Below, piece after piece: positions 1 to 13,600 of a DNA stretch of 64,000 bases. Both the position numbers and the translations under genes were made by a program. Positions within the stretch are counted from its first letter, which is position 1. Each line of letters starts with the position of its first letter. This stretch comes from Sipunculus nudus (taxonomy: Eukaryota; Annelida; Sipuncula; Golfingiida; Sipunculidae), in assembly GCA_026874595.1 (NCBI GenBank), contig CM049308.1:17854001-17918000 (forward strand), written 5' to 3'. Below the pieces are notes generated by a model. It did no database searches, had not been told where the DNA came from, and saw nothing but the letters and a program-made list of their open reading frames with translations.

Positions 1-1804
1 TGTTCTTTTATTTGGATAATGCAGTATATTAAAATGTCTGCAATTTGCATGGTTGCTGATAAACCAGGAAATGCCCCGCGCCTAGTTATAATGAGCTTCA
101 TTTACAGGCAATTAAGTACAAGTTCTAGAGGCACAAATATTGCAAAATCAATTGGGATTTTATCCAGGGCATTGACCCCTGTGTATTTGACATCCAATTC
201 TGTTACATGTTAGCCACATTGAACAAGTGTACCAGTACCTGATTCATTTTATTGGTTCAGTCGCCTTGTTCATTATTCTTGACATAAACACCAGAATGGC
301 TTGCTGAATCAAGGTTTCTTAAAGTGTACCTGCCAGAGGCTTGATAGTATGAAGATGCCTAGCCCGATTCATTAAAAAATCCAGAAGGTGACCACAATAG
401 GCCATAGAGCTCTCCAAAAAATGTGAATACTAAGATTTAGTTTGCTGATTGGCATTTTCTTGTAGTATCTTTTGTTGGTATTATAAATGTTGTCATAACA
501 TTGAACATTGGATGAAAACTAAATGATACATTGTTCAGCTCTGCAAGAAAAAATATGTATAAACCCTGTGTAGGTGTAGTATGTTGGTGATAGGATTGTC
601 AGAGGAAGATCACACAGTGAATATTTATATAAAGAAATGTGGCTGTTTAGTATAGCAGTCCCTTTTGTCATTCTGTACATTTTTAGGGTTAAGCCACGGG
701 CAGCCTCCTTTCTGAGCAGTTCACATACTGATGCGAATCTGACAAAAAATGCTGTAGTTGTCCCCAGCTGTCCCTGACTGCCCTGCTCCGGCAGTATGTT
801 GTGCATGGTAAATTGTGCAGCTGACAGAACACATACACAATACTTCACTCTGTCTGTTGTGTACATTATAGACTGACCATGCTCATGGCTCAGTTTGGAC
901 CAAATATACATTCAGGGGCCTTTTTTCATATTGATTTTTGGCAAGTTTCACAAGAGGTGACCTTTGAACTTCTGCATATAAGCAATAAAACCCCTTAAAT
1001 GACTTAGTTCTTCTGTTTGTCAATATTTTTTGTGTTCACTAACAATTTGAGATACATAAGCTTATACGTCAGTCACAGAGGCACAATAACTTTATTTAAC
1101 AGAAATGACCTGGAGCTCATTAATACTAATAGTTACATAGAGTAAGCCAGAAATCACATTAATTCTATATATAAATAGGTGAAACGCTGTCTTTAAGCCT
1201 GCATTATATGTTAAGCTGTACATCAGCCTCTCCAAAAGCTGCATTTCTGGCCATCATTAACCTTTGTTCTGCATTAAGAAATCTCTAGGTTGGGACCCAG
1301 TTTAATTACAACATGGAATCCCACACCCCCTGCTGGTATTGTTGTAAATGAGTCTAATTTTCAAAGTGCCTGCTATATTTTGCCATTATGATATTGCTCT
1401 GTGTCTCATATTTATGAAGACAGTAGAAAGGCTAGATTTTTTATGTGTTTAAATTTGGTTAATACTAATAGTAAAAATTATATGCAAGAGTGTTGGCAAA
1501 TCAATGGTATGTCTTTATAAGAAAGGCATACATTTTATTAGATTGATTCTTATTAGTACCATCAATTATCTTATTGACCCACAAGTATCTATTGATATAT
1601 TCATATAAAAATTAAGTGTCCTACATTCAGAAAAAACCCTAGAAAGCACATACCTTGTCAAAGCTGGGTTTATAATCAGCCCCCCACATGTGATCAGCAC
1701 TCCCTTTATCTGTCCTATTCACCCATCTTTTGTGTATTCTTAACGTGATCTCTAGCTTATTCTGCTTACATATTAATGAGGTAAGGTTATTCATGTTAAG
1801 AAAT

Positions 1805-2020
1805 AATTCTTAAAGCGCTTCTGTGACGTATTTATGAACATGGTACATGTGGCAATCTTGACAAACAAAAAATAAATGTAATCTGTGGTGTTTTGTCACA
1901 TATTGTCCAAAGTTGAAAGGTCTATAGTTGCAAAATGGCCTTTGCAAAACTCTGTTCATCTGACTTGTTGCAGATGTTTTTTTTGTTTTGATTATTTTGG
2001 TGGACCCACACATGTTATAA
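1805..2020 (-). repeat. Dispersed repeat, copy 1
   Basis: The reverse complement of this stretch matches 42735-42960 on the plus strand. Shared blocks include AGTCAGATGAA, CAGAGTTTTGCAAAGG, TTGTCAA and a GGCACATGT/GCCACATGT block, in the same order. Both copies lie within the PACS locus in opposite orientation. No ORF is conserved between them. The class is unknown; it looks like an old non-autonomous interspersed repeat. Confidence 0.6.
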
Positions 2021-2286
2021 ATACATGAATATGAACAAACTGAATAGCCTGTGTGCTCTTAGATTGACATTTCATGGCCTATTTTTATAAATGGTTCTAG
2101 AGATTATCTTTTGTTAATACACATCAGATATCAGAATAGTCTCCTTTAATGGAAATGACAAATGTACAAAAATGTAAACAACTGATCCTTCATCCAATTC
2201 TTCCTTGCCTGTCTCCACAACCTCTTCCACTTTTGGTGGAAGGTTGGTTGAAAGGGGAAAGGTAATTTTACTTACAAGAGTATATG

Positions 2287-2541
2287 TCAGACTGAGCTAG
2301 AGAGCTCTATGGGTCTTTGTATGGAATCCTTCCATACATATATCCATATAGCTATATAGCCAGCCATTAGTAGGACATAGATTATAAGGATTAAAACCAT
2401 CATACCTAACATCCAGACAGGTTCTGAAAAAAAACTCCTTACACTGAAAATTAGGTCATGTTTACATGTATTCTTTAGGTTTTGAACCAGACCACTAATC
2501 TCACCATCCATTTTGTCTCCTAGTCTTTCATACCTGTTCAT
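2287..2541 (-). CDS. Candidate small single-pass membrane protein ORF (84 codons)
   Basis: I do not recognise this ORF. It starts with ATG and encodes about 40 polar residues (several Asn, Lys and Glu) followed by one strongly hydrophobic segment of about 22-25 residues (roughly 47-71, rich in Met, Leu, Ile, Val, Tyr and Trp). A short charged tail ends in SSSV. That layout would suit a tail-anchored or single-pass membrane microprotein. A GTAAGT donor-like sequence lies just past the stop on the same strand. It is antisense within the presumed PACS intron. AT-rich DNA often yields hydrophobic ORFs by chance, so support is weak. Confidence 0.17.
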   Translation of the reverse strand: MNRYERLGDKMDGEISGLVQNLKNTCKHDLIFSVRSFFSEPVWMLGMMVLILIIYVLLMAGYIAIWIYVWKDSIQRPIELSSSV

Positions 2542-4083
2542 TACCTATCCCAATAAAATTTGAGAAATTGAGTGAATCCATCAGCTTCAATTCTGTGCAC
2601 AATGTATCTCAAAAAGCCATTCAAAATATCAATTTATATTTTAGGTGAGCTGCCTCAGGCAAGGAAGATATTTTGAGTTGGTCTGAATTTACATTTGGAT
2701 GTGTCTTCCTTGTAAATCTGACTTCGATATGAACCAAAATGAAAAGCTTTGGGTTTAATAAAAAGTAATCATGGAATCAATACATGTCTAATCATGATAA
2801 AAATAATTGCACATAAACAGATGAAACAAAATGAAGAAACAGGAAAAGTCATTTTATGACACAGGCTGTCTGCAAGGGTTGGGGTACGCCTTTGAAGGAA
2901 GCAAATTATACAGATTATGTTTCCAGTATAGCTATTATTTTCCACCAATGATTACCTGCATTAAGTCTGGGGAAGTTTAGTTATTGCAACAAAGCTAGGA
3001 GAAGCAATAATAGCTCATCTGTGAACAGGTTGATGACAGAATGAGGTTAATCACAGACAAACACACTGCCAGGAAATGGCAGAATGCAGTCAAGGCTTGA
3101 AAGACTGACCCTGTTCTATGAAGGCAGTAATGAAGTTGCAAACTAGCCCAGTTCAGGTCTAACATGGTTCATCGATCAAACATTCTGTACCTATACTTAA
3201 GGTCATTGTTATGGCCTCCAGATTATTACATTGTCTGCCTCCTTGAAGAAAAGCTGGCTTTCTATTTCAGACCCTTTTATCTTGGTTTTTGTCAGACAAA
3301 GGTCATTTGCCAGGAGCACCAGTAATTCATTCAGAATTTATACAAACCAGTTCTGCTACTTTTTTTAATTTTTGCTACTTTTTTTCAAATTTTTAACTTT
3401 ATTTTCAAGAAAAAAATACTTAAAACACTTTTTTAGGTGAGCTTTTTCTTTTGACTGTCCCTGAAGTCATCTATGAAGTTATGATTTCACAGTTCTCATG
3501 CATATAGTTCAGTTAGATGACCCACAGAGATATACTTGATTAGCTTTTAAGGAAGAGTTACACATCTTAAGCCATTTTCACACTACAAATGGGCCAATTA
3601 CCGTTTCCCTTATACAGAATTTGATACGCTTTGTGTTCAAACTGCATTAGAAGAAAAACATATTTAGTGACATATTTGTATCCCAAGACAAAATTCAGGA
3701 TACTTTGGTTTTAGAACAGTCCTGCTGCCACCGCAGATAAATCTTGTTGAAAGTTGACAGGCAGATTATTGATATTATAAATGATATCAGAGCTTTTATA
3801 TTATCTGCCAGTAAACAAGCATTTCTACTTGGGTGATTTTCCCCAGGGTCATTGTCAAATTGTTCAGATTTTTAGTGCATGTTAAATAATTTATATCATA
3901 ATGGATGTACGTGTACTCGATGCAAGTGTCTACATGGTTTGCTAAAAATAGAACCCTCACAAAGCAAGCAAGGCAGAAAATTTACCAGCTCTCCCAAGAA
4001 TTTTACCTGATGCCACTTTTTATTTTAAATTTTATTTTTTCTTTAAACATGTTAATACTAATGTATTACATGACTTTATATAA

Positions 4084-4199
4084 AGCTTTGCTATTTGTAT
4101 AACTAATTAAAAAAGTCAGATTGAAACAAAGGTTACAGGACTTTGTAAAAAGCTTGTTATTTGTATTACTAATTAAAAAAAGTCAGATTGAAACAAAGC
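4084..4199. repeat. Short tandem duplication, 66-bp period
   Basis: Two copies of an AT-rich block containing AATTAAAAAAGTCAGATTG occur with AATTAA at 4105 and again at 4171, a period of 66 bp. The copies are nearly identical, so the event is fairly recent. No coding content. Confidence 0.8.
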
Positions 4200-4505
4200 C
4201 TATTAAATCATAATAGATAGATTGTCATGTTGAAGTGATGAAAAATACAATGGATTTATAAACTTTCAAAGGTTTAGATAGAAGCAATCTCTAACAATCT
4301 AGGTTATATAAGATTAACAACAGATTTAATGCTTAGACAACGCTAAAATGACTCTAACTCTTTGTCAGCCCTGGGGGACCAGCATAAGGCAAATTTTACT
4401 GGCACTCCACAAGAACTGCCTGCAAATTCCAGTATTTCAGCGCTAATTCCAAACCCTGGTGATAATTAAAGATGTATAGTTAATGTTTTGTTTATTCATT
4501 ACCAG

Positions 4506-4659
4506 GTTCTACAGAGGTCTGTGGACAAGGAGCTGGATCTGTACAGTGATCTGAAGGAGAGGACTAATCTTGTAGCCCAAGTTACGATGCTCTCACTGTC
4601 TAGTCAACCCGTCGACCATGAGGAAAATGGACGGCAAAAACTGCCTTCAGTTGAAGCTG
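4506..4659 (+). CDS. PACS1/PACS2: PACS exon a: end of cargo (furin)-binding region
   Basis: The exon is preceded by CAG and followed by GTGAGT; it starts in phase 0 and ends in phase 1. It encodes 51 residues beginning [18 protein letters not shown] and including [10 protein letters not shown], a block nearly identical in vertebrate PACS proteins at the end of the furin-binding region. It is the most upstream exon I can identify. The preceding exons, with the basic CK2-binding segment, must lie left of the window. Confidence 0.93.
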
Positions 4660-7600
4660 GTGAGTGATATTTTATTCTCATTGTCCTTACTCAGTATGCG
4701 TTACACCAGGAAAAAACTGACAAAAATAATCATGATCTTTTTCTATCAGCTGACCCATTATACCTTGATTCCCCACCATTTGTGAGAGTGACATTTTGCC
4801 ATCACTGTCTACATTCAGTTTGTGTCACACCAGGTAAGACCTGACATAGGTAATCATGATCTATTTCTATCACCTGCACTGTTATACCTGGATTCCCCAC
4901 CATTTGTGAGAGTGACATTTTGCCATCACTGTCTATATTCAGTTTGTGTCACACCAGGTAAGACCTGACATAGGTAATCATGATCTTTTGAACTTAGTCA
5001 TCTGTCCAAAAAAGCACACTAAAATTAAAATCTCAGAAACGGCTAGAGCTATAATGACCAAATTTTTTACCAATGTTTGTCGCATATGTCATATCTTATT
5101 TTGAGGTATTGGTGACGCCACCTACATTGATGTGATTTTTACAAGCAAAAATGTAATTTTAAACTCTTCTAGCTTATACACTGATTTATGATGAAACTGT
5201 TCAGCTGATTGGTTTAAACTTTACAAGAATTATTCTATGGTAGGGTTCTGCCAGTTTTATAAGAATATAATGGGTAAATACAGTTTTAAAAAAGCATTGT
5301 AGCCAATTGAAAAAGGCTTTCTGTATTTGAAAACAGATTTGACTTCATGCAGCCAAGTCAAGAGGTCACTCAGTACAAACAGGTGGGGTCCAGACATCAC
5401 CATGGCAACTGACGGGGGGGGGGGGGGGGGGTGTCTAGACAATGTGTCTAGACGTCTAGACACAGCGTCTAGACCTCTGGATACAATGTTTAGATGCAGA
5501 ATTCCCAGATTATTGGAACTGCATCTTTTAACTGTTTGAAAAAACTTGGGTTGCATTTTAAGCAAATCGGGTTTATCATCAGGTCACATGTGAACTGCTG
5601 TGCCTTCATTTTTGGTTGACATCTGACCTTTCCTTGCTGCCCAGTGTCCATTTGTGCGTCTGTTTCCACACATAAACCCACATATCTCAGAAACCGTTTG
5701 ACCGATCAGGCTAAAAATTTTGCACAAATGTAGCCCTTTGATAGCTTTATAACATACACTAAAAATGGTGGCGCCACCTGCAACCATTTTTGCACAGCGT
5801 CCATTTGTTCATCTGCCTTGGGATAATATTACTCATATCTCAGCAGTGGTTTGACTTGTCCACCTGAAATTTTGCAGGTTTATACATCCTGGACAGCTTT
5901 CTCGATTTTATGACAGGTGGCGCCACCTACATTCACATTTACTCTGCAGACATCCAAGCTCATATCTCGGGAACCTTTTGACCGATAGGGCCAAAATTTT
6001 GCATGTGTCTAGATCTCACATTGCTCTTCATCATAGGCAAAACTGGTGGTGCCACCTGCAACCACTTATGCACAGCGTCCATCTGTTCATCTGCCTTTGG
6101 ATAAAATCACTCATATCTTAGCAGTGGTTTGACTTATCCACCTGAAACTTTGCAGTTTTATACATCCTGGAAGGTTTCTTGATTTTATGACAGGTGTGCC
6201 ACCTACATTCACATTTACTCTGCAGACATTCAAGCTCATATCTCGGGAACCATTTGACCAATTAGGCCAAAATTTTGCATGTGTCTAGATCTCACATAGC
6301 TCTTCATCATAGGGAAAACTGGTGGTGCCACCTGCAACCATTTATGCACAGTGTCCATCTGTTCATCTGCCTTAGGTTAAAATCACTCATATCTCAGCAG
6401 TGGTTTGACTTATCCACCTGAAATTTTGCAGGTTTATACATCCTGGACAGCTTTCTTGATTTTATGACAGGTGGCGCCACCTACATTTACATTTACTATG
6501 CAGACATTCAAGCTCACATCTCGGGAACCTTTTGTCCGATAAGGCCAAAATTTTGCATGTGTATAGATCTTACATAGCTCTTCATCATAGGCAAAACTGG
6601 TGGTGCCACCTGCAACCACTTATGCACAGCGTCCATCTGTTCATCTGCCTTAGGTTAAAATCACTCATATCTCAGCAGTGGTTTGACTTGTCCACCTGAA
6701 ATTTTGCAGGTATTTTACATCCTTGACAGCTTTCTAGATTTTATGACAGGTGTCGCCACCTACATTCACATTTACTCTGCAGACATCCAGGCTCATATCT
6801 CGGGAATCGTTTGACCGATTAGGCCAAAATTTTGCATGTGTATAGATCTCACATAGCTCTTCATCATAGGCAAAACTGGTGGTGCCACCTGCAACTACTT
6901 TTGCACAGTGTCCATCAGTTCATCTGCCTTGGGATAAAATCACTCACATCTCAGAAGTGGTTTGACTTATCCACCTGACATTTTGCTGGTTTATACATCC
7001 TGGGCAGCTTTCTTGATTTTTAGACAGCTGGTGCCACCTACATTTAGGTTTCCTCTGCAGACATCCAAGCTCATATCTCAGGAACTGTTTGACAGATTGG
7101 GCCAAAATTTTGCATGTTTATAGGTCTCACATAGCTCTTCATCATAGGCAAAACTGGTGGGGCCACCTGCAATCATATATGCACAGCATCCATCTGTTCA
7201 TCTTATGGGATAAAATCACTCATATCTCAGCAATGGTTTGACTTTTCCACCTGAAATTTTGCAGGTTTATACATTCTGGACAGCTCTCTTGATTTTATGA
7301 CAGGTGGCGCCACCTACATTCACGTTTACTCTGCAGACATCCAAGCTCATATCTCGGGAACCGTTTGACTGATTGGGCCAAAATTTTGCTTGTGTATAGA
7401 TCTCACATAGCTCTTCATCATAGGGAAAACTGGTGGTGCCACCTGCAACCACTTATGCACAGCGTCCATCTGTTGATCTGCCTTGGGATAAAATCACTCA
7501 TATCTCAGCAGTGGTTTGACTTATCCACCTGAAATTTTGCAGGTTTATACATCCTGGACAGTTTTCTCGATTTTATGACAGGTGGGCCACCTACATTTAG

Positions 7601-10600
7601 GTTTACTCTGCAGACATCCAAGCTCATATCTCGGGAAAACTGATGGCGCCACCTGCAACCACTTATGCACAGCGTCCATCTGTTCATCTGCCTTCGGATA
7701 AAATCACTCATATCTCAGCAGTGGTTTGACTTATCCACCTGAAATTTTGCAGGTTTATACATTCTGGACAATTTTCCCGATTTTATGACAGGTTACACCA
7801 CCTACATTCACGTTTAAGCTGCAGACATCCATGCTAATATGCGACACACCTCACTCTAATCCCCTTGCCACTTAATCCATCCCTTACTTCCCCCGTCCCA
7901 CTCTTGATTTCTGCGGATACACATAGTCGCATGTTGACTACCCATATTCTGGTTTTAAAATGTCCTAGTTTGAAACTTGCAGGTCGGAAACGTCCATTTT
8001 GCTGAAATCATAATGACAAAGGTAGATATGCAGGACTTAAGAGGATCAGTATTTAATTTTAAAAATTAACCTCCATTCATACTCCTAAACTTTGCACAGG
8101 TTCGCATTAGGCCTGTAGGCCTTGTTTATTTTTCATGTTCAACTTTTTTTTTCAAAAAGAAATTTGATTTTCTTTCATTTACATTAATTCAGAACTGGTA
8201 ATGTGGTAAAACAAATTATATACACTCATATAAAACAGAATTATGTGAATACAATATGAAGCTTACCAACTGTATATTAAAAATGTTCACATCTGGAAGT
8301 CATTATGTACTAATTGTATCTTTTGTGCTTGGATCTAAAATGTAAATATCAGGTGTGATATTTTTCCACTTAGATGTGATGGGTTTAATATAATTATGTG
8401 TGAATAAAATATTTTATTTATTTTTTAATTTTCCTGACAGTTTTAACAAAACATCAGATAAATTTCCTTTCACTCTGGTAAACTAAAAACATTAAAGTTT
8501 GGTTATAATGGTAGATTATGCAGAATGAACCTGCTTCACCTATAAAAAGGAATTTATAGCTGGGAAAATTAGAATTCCTATTGTTTATGGGAAAATTAGA
8601 ATTCTCACTAGCAATTACCCGTGCTACACACGGTTTTGGGCGAGCATTTAGTTCTGATGTCAAATAGTCTGTCATAGTTTCATGTCTTGGATGTACAATG
8701 TTACTGTCTCTTTGAATCTGACATTTGGTATAAGTGTTCTGTCTCTGAGTTAACCTTGTGTCGGAGTCTGAATGACCTGGACGAATACGTTCTTGTCCGA
8801 ATGGTGGAATGTCTTCGGACAAACCCGGAGCATATGTATGTCACAAATCACGGCAAACCGTAGTGTCAGAGGGGAAATGTAAATTCACACAAATCGCGTT
8901 ACGCTATTAATATATAGATCCATTATATGCATGGATATTTGCATAAAACTCTAATTGAAGCTGAGAGGTTGGCCGGAGAATTTTCGAACAATTTGATATG
9001 TTAAATAAAATCATTTTTATATGAAAATATATATTATGCTGAACATCGCCATTTAAATTTGCCCTCCGCGCCCGTGAATCCGCCAGTAAAGGAACCTGTT
9101 ATCTTGCATGGTAGTACAGTACAGCGATGAGACGTGATCTCGATAACTGCATTCCGGTTATAACGCACAAAAACTGAGCACTCACATGGTCGGGCAATCC
9201 CACTGCGCAAGAGTTCGTGGTAGCATTATATTATGTGGTACATTTAATGGCTGTATATATTTTTAAATATCACGCACTTCTTTCTGTTTCAAAGCTGAGC
9301 CAATGTTTTCCAGTGAGACAGTCACTGCGTTCAGGCAGTGTGTTAAACCCGGATCCCACTCCGGATCCCGGAACCCAAGAATAATTTGTAATTCTTAAAC
9401 TCTCATGGTAATTTGTCCAGATATTTTAGCATAATCGTATCTAACGACATATTTTATAATATGTTTGGTTAAAACATAAAAAATAGTCTGTTTTGCAACA
9501 AAATTTGATAAAAAAAAAACACTTACGGACCCTGGGGCAGGGACCTCACGGATTACACGGACCCCATTTTCTCGTTGTTTTACCATTTCTTTAGTACATA
9601 CATGTATTTGACATCACGTTTAGCCATGACACATTTGTGATTTATTATTGTGTTTTTATCTGTATTTTTACATTTTTGTCTCAGTTTTTATTCATAATTT
9701 ATATTTGCTATTTATTTAATTTGTATAGCGTTTTAAAAAGTATAATTAAAAACATTTACAAAATCATTATTTTGGAACCTGTAGTTGCTTGAAATGCATG
9801 TAATCAACAATTCCTCTCGGTATTTATATTATTGCCAACTTTAAATTGCATGGTTGTTATGAATGGAACAAGAAACCTGTTGTTATGTGGAAGAGCTCAG
9901 TCTCCGGTCCGCAACGACTGTTAGTGCACTTCAAATAAATCTCCCACAGCGTGCCCGTACTATTATATTTTCATTTAGAATAACAAATAATTATATTTAG
10001 TGTGTGACATGAGAGCTAATTTTTCCCCCTCTTTTAGTCATAAATAAAAATATGAGCGGTGGTTACTGGGGTTCGTCAAAATGGAACAGTCAGCAAAGTC
10101 AAGTAAATGAGGTCCGTCTTCATCGAAATATTTTTGTAAATTTAAATCTTTCAGTGAATTGGTCATTTACAAAGCTGCAACATTTAGGGACTTAGCTCTG
10201 TTCTTACATCAGCAATAGTGGTGTTTTTATCGATATAAATAATGGAAAATGAGGAAATTGGTTTTTGGGGTCCGATGACCGTGGGGTCCGGGTTTTACAC
10301 ACTGCCCTGCATTCACTACCGTTTGGAAAATTTTCATTCTTTAAAAAAGCCCCCTTTTGAGCATTCTCCTCACGCGAGATTCCCTTGTGCACAATAGACC
10401 TTTTCGCTGCGCGGAGGTTGCCTTTTGAGAAGGGATCACCAATGCGGATTATTTCGGGCCGGTCACCACGAAATGTGAGAAAACCCCAGATAGGGCCCCC
10501 GGAGTAAAACTCTGTCCCGCCATCACACACCCTATGGCCATTGTGTTACCGGGCCCAAAGACACAAAGAAAAGAGGCGGCCAAGCAAATATTAAAATAAT

Positions 10601-13600
10601 TAATTATGCAGGTAATACGCAAATATTGCAAATAAAAGGGGGCAGAATCTCTTCGGACAAACCCAGAGCATATGTATATCGAAAATCACGGCAATCCTTT
10701 CGGCGGTATCAGAGGAGATACGGAAAATCACAAAAATCGCCTTACGCTATTAATATATAGATTCTTCCCTGAACATATATATTATAACACCATGAAATCT
10801 CATTGTGTTGCTTTCTGTTGAAACAACTAACCTTCTTTGGTGAAATTTTCAAGTTCAGAATTTGTTAAATTTAAAAAGTTAAATTATCACCATGTTAAAT
10901 CTGCATTTGTCAAACCTGAGATATGTTAAAGCTTTATCATAATTGCCTTCAACTTTGACACTACAAGATTTTAAATATAATATACAAGAAGAAGAAGGTT
11001 AACACTGCGTGTTCAACTATTTTCTGATTCAGTATAGTTGTGAAGTATATTTAACATTTGAGGTTCTTGCACTTTATGTATAGATTCTAGATAACTAAAA
11101 TAACTGTGATGTCATTCAACCCTACCCCTTTTTGCATCCCAAAAATGATTCCAAAGTGTTTCTATTTTCTCCAGACTTCTTGGGAATTTTGTGTTTTTAC
11201 AAGGTGCTGTTTAAGCACTGCCATCATGTAGGTCCTCTACTTTGGTATCTTATCTGTTAATTGATAACAGAATTACTTTATACAGCACTTCTCAGGTCAG
11301 TGGCCGGGCTACAAGTGGATTGTTGATATCAGCACTGAGATCAACCAGATTTATTGAAGTGTTATCCTGTCTTAATGGTTCCTGTATAATGTAACAGTGT
11401 CATTACCCTCATTGCCAAGAATTCTGCTGTAACAGGTCTTGTCAATATGTCTGTGTGTCAGCCAGATAATTCAAGATTAGTTTGAAGGGTTGTGACAGTA
11501 CTTGCTCTAGGCTTATAATTGGTAAAGAGTGTGATATCAGCAGGGCCAAATATTTAGTGGGCTCAAAATTGGTAAACAATACTATTGCACTAATCAAATG
11601 TCCTGGGTTTTTCTGTCGGGGAATTCTGCATCAAAATGTAATCACTTTTTCACTCTCATGCATTAAAGCAAATGAACCTGTTCTTCACACATACCAAGAA
11701 TAGACCAAAAACAACCAACACTTTGCACAGGGTTAATAACTTAAAATATTTTAACCTAGTCATAAATACAAAACATATCTATAAATATTCAAAATCTGAT
11801 TCATAGTTACTTTCTCAAAATTTAAATTGATCACAAAAAAAAAACATTTTTTTTTTTTTTACAAAAAAAGATGTGATTTTAAGCATTTTAAAAGCATTTT
11901 TAGCTCAGCTGACTATAAGTCATCTGAGCTATAGTCGTGGTCCATTGTCCGTCGTCCGTCCGTCTGTCCGTCCGTCCGTCCATCCGTCTGTCCGTCCGTC
12001 TGTCCGTAGATGTGGCACGTTTTGAAACCGTAAGACCTAGGAATCCAAAATTCGGCATAATGTTAGATGTCCCCAAGATCTCCTACCAAGCCGAAAACTG
12101 GGTCTTTTCGACTTCGTTCCTTTGAGAAATTAAGGAAAAACCACAATTTTTTATAAAAAACCTATTTTCACACTTCAGGACTGCCTAATATCAAAACCAC
12201 TCATCTCTTACCTCATATTTACCATAAATATTCCTCTATATAGTTCCTATGTACATTCAAGAAAATATGTCTGTATTATATAATTTAAAAAAGTTATGGA
12301 CCCAAACATAATGCATTTTGTAAAAAATCAGGAAAGATATTTGATCACTTAACACAAAACATGTTAAAACTATGGACCTTTTTTCCAGTAATATAACTTT
12401 AATTAATCAAAATTAAATTGTGTACCCAAAATTAGATGAAAATCTTTTAAATTTTTTAAAATATTAATAAAAATAAAAAATTGGTACCTTAAATTTTGCC
12501 CAACTTTGACCATGGCACGTTTTTTTCCTGTTAGTACTGTGGATTTAATTTTCACAGCATGTTTTTGTTACCTTTTCAACTGTTAACACCAAAAATTTGA
12601 AACCAGTTGATCAAAAACTGTAGATTTTATTCAAGTTTTCAAGCACCATGTAACATATTGTATACATCAAGCTAGTGTTGTGCAGTTTGCAAGAGCTCAG
12701 CTCCCCAGCTTCAGCTCTTAGTTCCTTAAATTCGGCATACAGCTAGATGTCTCCAAAATCCCCTACCATGCCAAGAATTTGGTCACTAGGACCTTATACC
12801 TTCAAGATATTAATGAAAAACCTCATTTTTCCATTAAAAACCCATTGTTACACTTCAAGACTGCCTAATATCAAAACCACTGATCTGAGTTTAATCATAA
12901 ATAATATACATATTTTTCATTCTCTATGCACATGCCAGAATGATGTCAGTATTGCGTAATTGTTTTAAGTTATGGGCCCAAACATAATGCACTTTGTAAA
13001 AAATCAAGAAATATATTTACTCCCTTAACAAGGGGATTGCTGAAGCTAGAGATTTTTTGTCAGGGATGTAACATTATTTAATCAAGATTCAATTGAATAC
13101 CCAAAATTAGTTATGAATTTTTCAAATTTTATAAGTTATTAGTATAAATGTAAAATAAGTAACTTAAATTTTGCCCAACTTTGACCATGGCAAGTTTGTT
13201 TCCTGTGAGCACTGTTGATATAATTTTCATATCATGCACACAAAAGGATTTCAGCTTTTAAGTTTAGAAAGCTGAAAGAAATTGGCCAAAAATTGTAGCT
13301 TTTATTAATGTTTTTATGAGACCCTGTCAGACTTTGGCTCTCTCCAGCCCCTCTTGAGTCACCTGTATGTTGACCTTGTTGAACTTTCAGCAAATTATGC
13401 ATGCTTGAGGCGAGGCATACAGGGAATCCAGGCAGCTTATGGCCAGCCACAGTTGATCCAGGTGTCCAACCCAACTCATCTAGTAGTTTTAACCAACTAC
13501 ATACAATAAACAATAAATTAATAAATTTTTATTGGTTTTTAATAAAAAAATAATGAAAAATAGTAAAGGAATTTGTTAGTTTATAATAACAGGAAATTAA

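Larger units (their letters stand above)
1..4505 (+). other. Non-coding stretch, presumed PACS intron
   Basis: No exon with convincing splice sites or PACS-like sequence was found here on the plus strand. Because the first recognised exon begins mid-protein in the same gene, this stretch is most simply an intron (inference). It is AT-rich unique sequence with one dispersed repeat (1805-2020), a small antisense ORF (2287-2541) and a short tandem duplication near 4.1 kb. Confidence 0.5.

Noticed and set aside
519-911. 130-codon minus-strand ORF near the left edge
   Set aside because: Cys/Leu-rich composition without recognisable domain, splice sites or conservation signals; likely chance in a region of higher GC.
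5584-7711. Several minus-strand ORFs beginning MVAGG and repeating similar peptides
   Set aside because: They are readings of the 277-bp satellite units. The frames break between units, have no splice context, and the similarity comes from DNA repetition, not protein selection.
5957-7860. Regularly spaced repeats that might suggest a CRISPR-like array
   Set aside because: The whole 277-bp unit is repeated with no unique spacers, the units are far too long, and the host is clearly eukaryotic.
8454-8822. 122-codon minus-strand ORF
   Set aside because: It overlaps the repeat ends at 8.6-8.9 kb, shows no recognisable domain, and is probably part of a decayed repeat.
11937-12125. ORFs rich in Ser-Val-Arg-Pro (also at 16.0, 23.7 and 50.5 kb)
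   Set aside because: These are translations of the GTCC microsatellite in each hairpin-type element.
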